Assembly: GCF_048128805.1 (NCBI RefSeq)
Contig: NC_136005.1
Location: forward strand, 14,831,760 to 14,895,759
DNA from: Centroberyx gerrardi
Taxonomy: Eukaryota > Chordata > Actinopteri > Beryciformes > Berycidae
DNA length: 64,000 nucleotides
Direction: 5' to 3'
In this document: one piece after another, positions 25,201 to 35,700 of the stretch
How the letters are laid out: each line of letters starts with the position of its first letter
How positions within the stretch are numbered: position 1 is the first letter of the stretch
Notes under the pieces: model-generated
Told to the model about the DNA's origin: nothing
Databases searched by the model: none
What the model saw: the letters and a program-made list of their open reading frames with translations, nothing else
Translations under genes and position numbers: made by a program

Positions 25201-28200
25201 TTGACCTGGTTATCATTTTCAGGAGGATGAGGAGGAGGGAGGTGACAATGACGATGATGACGACGACGGCTTCTTTGTTCCACATGGTTACCTCTCGGAT
25301 GGGGAGGGGGCGTTGGAGGAAGAGGTATGAAGGCTGCTGCAGTCTCTTGGTTGTTTTTGTCGGTTAATTTCATTTTCTTCCAGAATAGAGGACTATATGT
25401 GCCAAACAGTGTCTGCTTCCTGTCTGTGCCTTCATTTACACATTTACACATGTGACCTCCCAGGAGGGTGGCGATCTGGAGAAGCAGAAAGTGCGTCAGA
25501 AGCTGAAAGCAAGGGAGTGGGACGAGCTGATGTCTACCAAGAAGAAGGTGAAGGTGCTGGAGGCGGTGGTGAGGGGCTGCGTCTGGGAGGGAGAAGGCAC
25601 AACCTTGGAGTTCTTCCAGCCTTACGCTGTGTGTCTGGTCGAGCCTTTACCCAAGCCAGACAACAGCCCCAGCCCCGAGGAAACGTCACGGAAACGCCAG
25701 GGAGATGAACAATGTGAGTGTGTGTCACTTGATTTACTTGGATACATGGGTGAAAGTAGGATATTTTTAATTTTAGGCACAGTCCTGGAGGGTCTAATTG
25801 TCTCCTAACCACATACAGTTTATGTTCAGATCCTTGTTGCTTATATTCACATGCATTATCTGGTAGTATTTACTGTACTAACAGGATAACGTTCTGCAGA
25901 TTTGAGTGTAAATACCATCGAGCATGTCTGGGTTATTTCTCTATAGTTGCACTGCCATCGCCCATTCTCCTATTGTGCAGCTGACCAGAAATATTTAGCA
26001 ACATTATTTAAGTTAAACCTGCTTCCTTGAAAATGTATTTGGAGCCTCCATTTAGTCCAGGAGTAGGTCTAATAATTCTGAGCAGTTATTTGGGTCCAGA
26101 ATAGATTAAATTTAGTGCTGTTTTAAGCTGTGTTAGTGAAAGCCTGTGTGAGTTGGTGTAGGATAGATGTAATCCATCCAAAGTGTTTGTACAGTTATTT
26201 TTTATCATTGCAATGAATCCTCCAGGGATATTTACGAATCATTGTGAATATCATGTTAAATAATGCATTTGAAGCATTAATTAGGCATGAGCAGTGTTGA
26301 TTGTAATTATAGAAGTTGAATTCAATACACTTAGATTTATTGAGTAAACGTGTGATCAGCTTGCATTTTAGATTCAGGGAACATAAGATCAGTTTTCTTT
26401 TTCCAGCAAAACAAATACATATTTGAAATGAGAAAATCTGAATAAAACTAATCTACTTCAAAATGTAAAAGATGATTGTGAAGGCCATGATCTATTAACC
26501 GATGACTCGAACAACTCTGTAATGCTCTTTTTCTCCTGTCTCCCATAGTGCTGAGTCAGCTGCTGCCTCTGCTGCATGGCAATGTCAACAGCAACAAGGT
26601 GATCATCACAGAGTTTCAGGAGTTCTGTCGCCAGCAGACCTCCTCTTCTTCATCTTCATCATCTCCCAGCCTATCCAGCCCTTTGAACTCAGTAGACAAC
26701 ATTCCTACCAGGTGAAACAACAGTATTTGGTTATAGAGTCTGCGTGTGTGTATTTTTTAATCATGTTTTTTTTTTATATATATATATATATATATATAAA
26801 TTAAAATATATAACGTCCTTCTGGCTCCGGACCATCAGGCAATCCTTGAGTTTGAACCCTGATTTATTTGTTGAGGTCTTAATTTAATATTTTGAAAATC
26901 TATGCCTGCAGCTACGCTAGACACTAATATTCTGCTATTCAGTGGTGAGAGTTTGTGTTGCAGATGCTGTTTTGACAGTTTTGCCTCAACTTAAGTGACT
27001 TTTTCCCCCCTCTTTCATCAGAATACGTCTGAGGCGCCTCATCAAGAACAGTGCTGTCTATGAGAAGCGCTCAGTCCACAGGCGTTGCTGCTGGTACGTG
27101 CACACAGACGTCCTGTCCCGTTTTAGCCAGGAGGCCCTCCCAGTGCCCTGCCAGTGGACCTACCTCACAACAGGAGCTCGGGAAGAGTCCCGTGAAGAGC
27201 CTCAGGCTGCCACCGGCTCACAGGGAAACTCTCCCACCACGCCCCAGACCTCCTCCACCACACCTTCATCCTCCAACAAAAGGAAGAGCACAGGCAGCAT
27301 GTCAATCACCAGATTCATGAAGAAGTGTTCTGACCCTGAGCGGGTAGGAAAAGGCATTCAGACTGAATTAATCTGTCTTCTATTTGTTTACCAACTTTAT
27401 AATTATTTTTTTAAGACCTCACTTTAGCATTTTATTTCTTCCTCTACCTGGCTTAGTCTGCCAACTACTCACTCATGGAAGAAAGTTTTTTCTGACCTGC
27501 ACACAAACCCTTCCCTTAATCATAGCTTTTTTCCACAGATGGGTCTTTTCCATCTCTATCCAATTCCATTGCCTTCACATGCTTTTCAAAAGCTGATTTT
27601 TTTTTTTTTTTTGTAGTCTATTATTTGAATAGCTTTTTCTCAAATGGTCCTCTTCCCTGTCTTCCCCAGACGGAAGCGATGGAGACGGATGGTTTTCAAG
27701 CTGACACCGAGGATGACGATGAGGATGACTGCATCATCATCTCTACACAGAGCGGTGGGTTGGACAGGAGATTAAAAACAGTTATCCCAGTCAACTTTTT
27801 CTGAGGATTGGGCCCTCTTTACATTTGCATTAACATTTTTATACACATAAAAATATGTGTAAAAATGCAGCGGAGATGCATTTAGAAAAAAAAAAAAAGA
27901 TAATTCAGTTACTCAGACCAACTCTGGTGATTGGGTAGGACATTGTGACCACGTATTCACCTTTCCCAACTTGCATATGTACTGCTTGGCTGTAATTCTT
28001 GTCTGTGTTGTAAAAATGTTTGCAGCTTACAGAAGAAATAGATATATACTGTATGTGGATACTATGCAACTTGAGATAGATTGAGATATGGAGGTGGATA
28101 CAGCTACAGTCTTCAGCCGGTCATATGTTAAGTAATAAAGTTGGCTTCAGGGTGGAAAATTTGTTTGGTACATGAGCCACTGTGGCGGGTGAACAAAGTT

Positions 28201-28923
28201 TGCCCAAACTGGGGGGGGGGGGACGACACACCAGTTCACGGACCCTTTACGAAGCATGTTCCCACAGTTGCGCTTATGCATTGCCCTCGTCCATTGTTGT
28301 TGTTTTTTTTTTTTCTCGCCATGACCATTCCTGGGCACTGTACTTGGCAACATAGTTTCAAAACAAATTCTTTTGATATGAAATATTGTTACCAAGGAAA
28401 ACATAAAATAGGGCAGCCTCAGCGCCCACTACGTGATTTTTAGCTTGTCTACCCTGAGGCTAGATCAGACTGTCAAACTGGAAGCAGAATGTGGCAACAT
28501 ATTGTTATATTTAGCCTTTATCATTGATTTTAAAAAACATAATGGCTATCAAAAAGTTAATTTTTCACCCTGGTTGGCTTCTGTCTATGTTTTGGGTGTA
28601 TGCATCATACCCCTCCAAATACTTGCCAGATCTTGATAAAATGACAGATGGGAACAACAGTTGAACTGAGAATGCAAATTGGCATTTTACGTTCAAACGG
28701 GAAATCCAATATCAACATATTCCATGGATATGTTTTTTTTCTCTGTCAAATTTAAATGAGAACTAAACAAAAACAAAATGTTTACACTGCAGGCACAACC
28801 AGAGCGAACTCCTCCAGCAACCCCATCATCACCAGCGAGGGAGACGGCCAGATGGAAGTCACTCCCTCAGACACAGCTGCTCTCCCCTTGCCCAGCGCTG
28901 CTCCTACACTTGCCACTGCCTAA
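16287..28923 (+). CDS. chaf1a: Chromatin assembly factor 1 subunit A (CAF-1 p150)
   Basis: Sixteen exons: 16287-16350, 19080-19127, 19728-20380, 20914-20973, 21181-21425, 21567-21648, 21776-21844, 22214-22431, 23070-23238, 24668-24748, 25223-25324, 25464-25713, 26549-26711, 27022-27343, 27670-27754, 28793-28923. All phases agree and give 913 aa (human 956). Recognisable parts: N-terminal PCNA-binding segment KKLVQARLPFKRLN (~32-45); SUMO-interacting motif VIDLTEDD (~112-119); the lysine/glutamate/arginine-rich KER helix (~276-395); PIP motif AEITRFLQKPKT (~391-402); acidic ED region (DYEVDSDEEWEEEEPGES and a run of D, ~540-597) that contacts H3-H4; C-terminal winged-helix DNA-binding region (LLSQLLPLLHGNV onward, ~681-790); ITRFMKK near the end. 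With CHAF1B and RBBP4 it deposits H3-H4 on newly replicated DNA. Translation could also start at the ATG at 19082 (MDCKPSNH), the equivalent of a second human methionine. Confidence 0.97.
17395..18729. mobile_element. Long-TIR foldback DNA transposon with 9-bp duplication (MULE-like, nonautonomous)
   Basis: The element (17404-18720, 1317 bp) lies in chaf1a intron 1. It starts ACGACGCTGAAGTT and ends with the inverse, and is flanked by perfect 9-bp direct repeats AGCTAAACT (17395-17403 and 18721-18729). The terminal inverted repeats run about 400-450 bp inward (left arm to ~17830, right arm from ~18260). They differ by scattered substitutions and a ~22-bp insertion in the right arm near 18555. 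The middle holds tandem repeats. No transposase frame is present, so it cannot move itself. A 9-bp duplication with very long TIRs is typical of Mutator-like elements; this class assignment is inference. The arms should form a long hairpin in nascent chaf1a RNA. Confidence 0.88.
17800..18262. repeat. Tandem repeat inside the foldback element, ~174-bp unit
   Basis: Units begin with GAAACCTTTATTCTATTTG at 17800, 17975 and 18148 (periods 175 and 173 bp). They continue with the same text (ATTTCTCCATCCAGA, CCACTATACTTAGAC, CATTAAAACACAGTTTC). The third unit breaks off after about 115 bp, where the inverted right arm begins. The start of each unit also belongs to the inverted repeat, because its inverse lies at about 18260-18300. 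Confidence 0.9.
20420..20634. mobile_element. hAT-like MITE, 199 bp, in chaf1a intron 3
   Basis: The element spans 20428-20626 with terminal inverted repeats TGGGGCTGGGC and its inverse GCCCAGCCCTA. It is flanked by the exact 8-bp duplication ATCACACT (20420-20427 and 20627-20634). The interior is AT-rich and noncoding. An 8-bp duplication and short TIRs are diagnostic of hAT-type transposition. Its ends match those of the element at 33007. Confidence 0.87.
23715..23734. repeat. (GATA)n in chaf1a intron 9
   Basis: Five tandem GATA units upstream of the hAT-like element. Other chaf1a intron repeats include (TA)n at 26775-26798. Confidence 0.85.
23852..24600. mobile_element. hAT-like nonautonomous element, 733 bp, in chaf1a intron 9
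   Basis: The element spans 23860-24592 with ends TAGTGGTGTAACGGA and the inverse of TAGGGGTGCAACGGA. The 8-bp duplication ATATCTGC lies at 23852-23859 and 24593-24600. Subterminal regions repeat the words GATCCGTGATCCGT and CCGTGA in both orientations. There is a poly(T) run near 24508. The minus-strand frames of 70-82 aa inside resemble no transposase that I can recognise, so this is a deletion derivative or MITE. Confidence 0.9.
28140..28580. mobile_element. hAT-like MITE, 425 bp, in chaf1a intron 15
   Basis: The element spans 28148-28572, starting CAGGGTGGAAAATT and ending AATTTTTCACCCTG (inverted, near-perfect). The exact 8-bp duplication GTTGGCTT lies at 28140-28147 and 28573-28580. It includes a run of ten or more G near 28212 and a poly(T) near 28306. 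The 100-aa frame across it (28141-28443) is an artefact of this repeat. Confidence 0.88.
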
Positions 28924-30175
28924 GGAAAGGACAAGCCCTCCTTCGTCCTCTCTGGGACCCTGCACCTTCCCTTACCACTGCCCAAGGGCGTCCCCTCTCC
29001 CTCGTACTTCCCCCTTTCCTGGGTCTGAACTCCATTGTGTCCAAGACAGAATCAGGTCTTCAAGCAAGATGAAGCACTGCACTCTGGTAGAGGTGGCTCA
29101 CCGCAGGCCGCGTGGCATCTACACAGTATTATGTTCCTCCTCTCACCTCACTCTTAAAGTGTCCGGAGACATCTTACCTGCAAAATGTAGTAAAAGTGTC
29201 TGATTCTATTATTAAGGACAGGTTTGATCAAATGTTCATTAACTGTGTTGTTGATTTTTCCATTGGAGTTTCGGTCAGGCATGTTCAGTGTGGGTGTCTT
29301 TAAAGTGGAAGGTGGCAGTCTCTCTGGCACTGCCTTCGGCTACAGCAGATTGGGTTAAACAGATGGAGAAAGAGCAGAACGGATATGTCCAGTCGACGTG
29401 AGAACTAGCATCCAGAGTTTGAAGAATTGGCATTGAAGACAGTTGTTGAACTGTTATTATATTCATGACATTATTGGATTTCAGATTATCATGTCATGGT
29501 TTAAATGTGTATATAGTCTACCAGCAATTAAAGCAGGGAAATGAGAGGCTGAAAGTCCATCCAGACATTTCCCTTTGACTTCAATGGGTGCATTTATTCT
29601 GCGATTTCTAATTCTGAGAGCTCACTGGAGTAGTTGCTGTTTGCTAGATCTGTACTTGTACAGTTAGGCCCAGTGTCATACAATTTTATAAATATGTATT
29701 TGTTTTCTTTTCCCAATTTTTTTTTTTTCAAGAATACTTGAACAGGATGAACTCATTAAACATAATATGATTAAATGTACTGCACTTTTATATTCCTTTT
29801 GTTTTCCCCCTCTATCTGGGTGCCTTTGTCAACATGATGCTGCCACCATCACCACTGACAGTTGCTAATTATTGTTCTTATCAAGAGCCGTAGTGTTTTG
29901 GTAAAGGGTTTGATGTTTAAGGATACAGCAGATGCTGTAGTCTTTCAGGCTGCTCAACCGTGCTTATATTACTACTCTGGGCCTCCATTTTGTATGTTCT
30001 TTGATTATGGTTAGGTGGAGTAGTAAAATAGCCGTCCATTGTTAAGACATTACTGTTCTCGTTTCATTTTAAGTGGCAGAGACATTATGAATGCTCTGAG
30101 CCCTCAACTGTTTTGATCTGCAGGTGTTATAAAGGTCTCAATTTGTCTTTCAATAAAGCATTATTTAAAAAGATT
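28924..30175 (+). other. chaf1a: chaf1a 3' UTR with poly(A) signal
   Basis: The TAA at 28921-28923 is followed by about 1.25 kb of noncoding sequence up to a canonical AATAAA at 30152-30157. The frame at 28778-29203 continues past the real stop in another phase and is not coding. Confidence 0.75.
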
Positions 30176-30339
30176 TGCCTTTATGTGCAACACTAGAATA
30201 AAAAAAAACATTTCTCAGTGTATGGAGCTTTCTATGAAATACATGATATGGTTCTGACAGATGGATTTTGTATTTGAAGTTTTGAGTATTTCCTCCAGAT
30301 GCAGATTGAGGTCCAGGACACTGGCTAACCTTGTAATCA

Positions 30340-32721
30340 GGTTTATTAAACAAAAGATGCAATGCAGTCTTTATTTTTGTTACAGGCAGGTTAAAAAGCA
30401 ATAGAACACAACTGGACTTCATTGTATGGACAGATCACAACTGCTCTTCACTATTCATTCTAAATAAGGTTACACTGCCAATAAAACATTTACATCCTTG
30501 TATAGAAAGTCTATGGGCGACTGGTGGACAGGCTGAACAAGACAGCAGGTGAGCGCAGTGCAGTTTGTGTCCGAGCTGAGCGGGAATATTGATGTTATGG
30601 CTGACTGGGCCTCATGCACACTGGGGCTGTACATCAAATTATGCATGAAAATGATATTTGACACTTGACATTCACTTGTTTCTGAACACCCAGCAGTTGT
30701 AATGTGTTGCATTTTAAATAGCCAGCTAATTTTGGTTTTAATCTTAAGTGGTGGACATTGATTACCATTGTTTACAAAAATTAATGACACAACCCCAGGG
30801 CCTTCGAGGCCAGTGTCTGTGCTGTGTTTGTGTCTAACTCACTTGAGATGCACTGGAGAGATGAAATGAGTGATGAGAGGTAGGTCGTTGTCACCCTAGC
30901 CAACCACAAGCACGACAAACACAAAAAGACACTTTGCCCCATCTATAGAATTCATTTAGTGCATCGTTTTCACCTTTCACTGATTCACTAGAAAGTGCAC
31001 ATACACCCGACATGGATTTATGTATGGAAAATTTTTTCAAAATAAATGTGTGAACCTTCAAGGACACACCTCAGGGGAAAGGGTGGAGATAAAACACATT
31101 GCCCAGTAGAGAATAAAATGTGGGGCCAAGTACACCAAAGATGGTGCCGTTTGTTCCACAATTTCTCATTGAATTCAGTGGTCTGTTCTGTTCTATGAAA
31201 TCCATTTCAATGCTCCCACCTTGCTGAATGTGAAATATAGACCCTTTTCTATCTCACAAGGAAATGTGTTTGATACAAACAAATACAAGACTAAAGTAAG
31301 CACAACCACCACTACAACAGTTTCCATGCTGCCAGATTTAACAAACATCAGAATTGTAATTCACGACAGCTTGCGTGCTACAGTAAGGTGGTTACATGAA
31401 GCTTTTGCAGCGAGCCTCTGCAGTTAAATCATTTTAGTATGGACAAAGCAATATAATCAAACTTTTGCCTCCAACTATTTCTTTCATTCTCCATTCAGGG
31501 GGCTCTGACTGTACACCAACAGTGCTTAATACATTAGGCCTATTTTAAATGCTTGCTCCTGAAAAGTGCTTCTTAAAACTGGAGAAATGCAATATTTAGT
31601 ATTATATATTATATTATTATATTATAATAGCATCGCCATTACTTTGTCTGCACCTGGCTAGGACTCTTACAACAGAAAACCCTTACACCCAGTGGGATTG
31701 TACAACTCATTTGTGTGCGACTGATATTTTTTCCAGTCTTATTCTTTACATTCTCAAGTTGTGTTGAAAATGTTGCATCTCAAAGTCAAATCATATTATC
31801 AAACAATGCCTGTTTGACAGATTGATGGTTCAAAATTTGTGTACATGCCCATAATTGACATACTATTTTTTTCAATTACATATCGGGGTTTTATTTATTA
31901 GATGTAGATAAGAAAAACCTGTTGTACAACACCAGTGAGTACAAGGCCACTGCTCATGTTTACAGTAACTCTTATCACACTAAATCAGACCCGTCAACAA
32001 CAAAACACTGACTTAACCTTGAGCACTGCCAAGCCAAACTCAAAGCCATCTAAGTCTTTGAAGTTTAACAAAAAAAAAATCTTACCCAAGATACTTAATA
32101 CAAGTCAATAATTGTGTTTGGTCAGATTAATTGCCTTGCCTAATTCACCTCCACCAGTCTTCCTTCTCTTTTACATAACTGTACACCCAGGAGTGTATAT
32201 CTCTGTTAATCCAACTGTTGTGTAAGCATTGTGCATGATTTACTTGGAGCAAGGAAAGAAGTGGCGACACAGTTAAAACAAGGTCTCTCCATATGCCATA
32301 CATAACTGACTGATTGACTGTTGGGTAGAGTACAGAGGACTGCTTCCATAGTCAGTTTACTATACAGCATGTACATTCAGGATGCAACAAATAAAATTAA
32401 AAAAACACAACACTTGTCCCTTGCTTTTTCCTGACAACTGCTAGTAGCGCTTCCTTCAACAGAATAGTGTTTCAACAGTTTGCTGAGATAGGCTGCAGGG
32501 AGGATGATGTTATCCCCACAGTGGAAAGAGAGGATAATGAGGAAGATGAGGGGGGACTAGGGTGAAGTTGCCCCTAGTCTGTTTGGAAACACCGCTGCTA
32601 ATGACTAGTGTTAGTATTTGTAAAGAGAAACGGAGCACTAGTCAATGGTAAGGGGCAATTTCACCCCAGCAGTGTCGGGGAGGGAGGTAGCGGGGAGAGT
32701 TCGGGGTCAGAGCGGTTCGGC
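30340..32721 (-). other. ubxn6: ubxn6 3' UTR, convergent with chaf1a
   Basis: Left of the ubxn6 stop no coding exon is seen. Minus-strand AATAAA signals occur at 31890-31895 (UTR about 0.8 kb) and 30342-30347 (about 2.4 kb). If the distal one is used, the chaf1a and ubxn6 transcripts end only about 200 bp apart, tail to tail. The 106-aa minus-strand frame 30470-30790 shows no family resemblance and is taken as chance. Confidence 0.5.
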
Positions 32722-35700
32722 TCAGCTGAGGGTCCGGATGGTTTCCAGCAGCTCCGGTTTGAGGAGAGCCGGGCTTTTTCCGCCAGCAGCTGCAATGTCC
32801 GCCTGCACAGCCGCATCCCAGGAAAACGTGAGCAGAGCTGCAGGGACCTGACGAAGGGAAACAGGTACACTTTGTTATTCAGTATCTGATTATCATACTA
32901 AAGGAAACTGTTGGGAATTTGCCCCACTGTTTCAACGAGATATTTCAACGAGATGTGCGTGCAGTAGGTACACAAATATTTCTCAAATGCACAGATACAT
33001 TTGTAGTAGGGCTGGACAATAATTCAATATTTTTCATTGTTTCAGTGGAATCGTATCGTGATGATTTGGTGATTTTGGGATATCCTGACACAATTCTGCT
33101 GTCTAAATTGACGATAACAAGCAAGTTTTATTTAAAATATTTGACAAAATGAGGTATGAAACATTTTAAGGGATATTATTTGAACATTTTTGTTTTGTTT
33201 GACATCACACCTAACATTACAATTCGGTTCAATGGGATTTGATCATTTAATGTGATTTTGCATATGTGAGCCATATTATTATTGATGTATATCAACATCG
33301 AAAAAAAATCCTTATGATTAAGGTGATATTGATTTCAACCATATCGCCCAGCCCTAATTTGTAGAGTTGCAGTGTTACAAAGTGCTTTACAGACAATAAA
33401 GCAATACATAAAAGCCAATAGCATAAACAATAAAAGAACAAAGTTAGAAAGGAAAAAAACAGTCATATACAGCACAAAAAAGTTCAAACTGTGTATAAAA
33501 ATGTTTCAAGAAGTCGTTTAAAAGATGATACCTTTTAATAGGGACTCTGCATTGTGTTGACAGATTCATTAGTGGGTTCTGGTTTCAACTCACCAAGTTA
33601 CATTCTGCAAGGGCGACTTCTTCGGCCTCTTGTAGTTTTTGACCTCCAGGAGCGATGAGCTCAAAGGGCTGCCAGCCGTCCACCAGGGAGTCCCGAACAA
33701 ACCCGAACAGCACAGGAACCCGGTCCCACGCATAAAAGGTTCCTGGGGTCACAGATCATTTTCATTTCCATTAACAATTTCATCAAAACAATGACAAAAC
33801 TGCTTCTTGTTCTACTCAATATAGGCCTATTAAAGGAAATATACAAAAAAAGACAGTTTCTACTTTGTTTATGTTGACTGGATTTAGAAAACATGCAGAT
33901 CCTGACCTTGCAGCAGGTTCCCATCAGGCAGTCTGATTCTCAGCAGAGTGTAGTTGTATTTCCTCCTCTCCCTCTGCTCCTCCTTCTCCCTCATGGCCTT
34001 GGTGCGCAGCATGGCGCTCTTCTCCACCAACTCGCTCCTGACAAACGCACACACAAGACAAGCTGCTCATTCCTGTGCTGGGTCTCTCAAAATGTTTGCA
34101 TTCCCTGTGAGGTTTGACAAACACTACCAGAGTTTGTTAAGATTAAGTCCCACTTAAGAAGCTGTCCCACACAAATTAAAATCCATATTACAGCTTTGTT
34201 TTTAAGACTAGCACTCGCATTAAGAAAATGTGTCTATGACAGGAACTTTGTGCTGAACTAATTAACAGATTCTATAAGAAATCTTCTTTGTATTTTTCCT
34301 TCCATTCTATCTCTTCCCTGTTACACCTTTCACACCAGACTATTAACTGGGGAAGAATGCAGTTCAAAAGAAAGATTGAGACTGGGTTAAATGTTATATA
34401 AATGACACCCAATACAAGGGTGGTGTTTACAAGAGTTTTGTGTCATGTCGTCTGCTATTGGATACAGAATGCAAACATGTCTGCTTTGATGATGCTGTAA
34501 AGTGACAGCCTATAGAGAAGACACGATTGTGTATATGCGTGTGTGTGAAAGAGATATATAAATGTTGTTATTATAATTTAGGGTGGAACATGGAAAGCCA
34601 AAGAGTCTGTACTTCTGCTGCTGCTCCCGCTTGAGCTCCTCCGCTGTCAGGTTGTAGAACTCGGGCGGCAGCTCAAAGCGTGTGGCGTCGGGAGAGGATC
34701 TGAACACCTGAGGCTGCCGGTCCAGCTGAGCTCTGACCGGCTCTCCCCTCTGGAGGCGATCCCTCCTCTCCTTCATCAGCTCCAGGGCGTCTGCGTTCTG
34801 CTCCGGCAGCACCAGGAACTCCTCTTCCTCCTCTGATCTCCGGCAAAGGCGGGCGAGAGTGAGAGGAGGGAGCGACTCACTCAAAATTATTGTTTGCCAT
34901 TTTTTTAACCGTCTGTTAACAGTGATATATTAAAGCTGCAATAAGCAATATTTTCTGACCACTAGAGGGCGACAGAAACTGCAACACATTTGTAAACAGC
35001 AAACTGCACTTCAGACATGTCTGAAGAAGAGCACAGGCCTACGCTCGAAATGTCACATGTGGTGGTAATAAACGCCATGGGAGCCATTTCTATTGTGCAG
35101 ACTCTATCTTGTAATAACTGGATATTGGTTTATACCATTATGTCTCAATGAAATCGCCACATAGCACATATTAGGTTCAGGATTGGTTATAAGGTCTGAT
35201 ATTGCTTATTGCAGGTTTAAGAAAAACCTAACCCAGATGACCCATGAAGTGTGCAGAAAACAACGCTTTATCGAGAATCAATATATTTATACTGTATATA
35301 CAATCAATTTGTGTATCTAAAGCATCAGGGAGAATTTACCTTGTCCCTCTACAGGGAACATGTTGCTCTGAAAGCCCAGGGCCTCCAGGAACTCTCTAGT
35401 ACCTTCGACACTTCGCACTTTCTCCTGGAGAAGGACACAAAGGAGGGAATGATAATAAAAATGTTAAAGTCTTTTCTTATTTCCTCATTGTATTTCTTCT
35501 GAAAAGGCGCCATAAAATCTGTGATAAGCGTTCACAGTCCATGATTTAATATGACCGGGAAAGGGTCGAAGGCTACGAACTGAGAGAGAACTTTCTGCTT
35601 CATATTTAGTAGAGCTCAAGCAATATATCAGTGCACCAGCCTACACTGTGGTGCAATAATTTATGATTATTTAATGTACACAAGATCCACAAGAAGAAAG

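Noticed and set aside
32661-32870. 69-aa minus-strand frame starting MYLFPFVRSLQL
   Set aside because: It overlaps the last ubxn6 exon in a different frame. The frame continuing the UBX domain (VPAALLTFSWDAAV) stops at 32722.
34510-34884. 124-aa minus-strand frame taken as one exon
   Set aside because: Only 34613-34832 is ubxn6 exon. The upstream SESLPPLTLARLC part and the downstream LFGFPCST part lie in introns, since splicing at the internal AG and GTACAG restores alignment to UBXN6.
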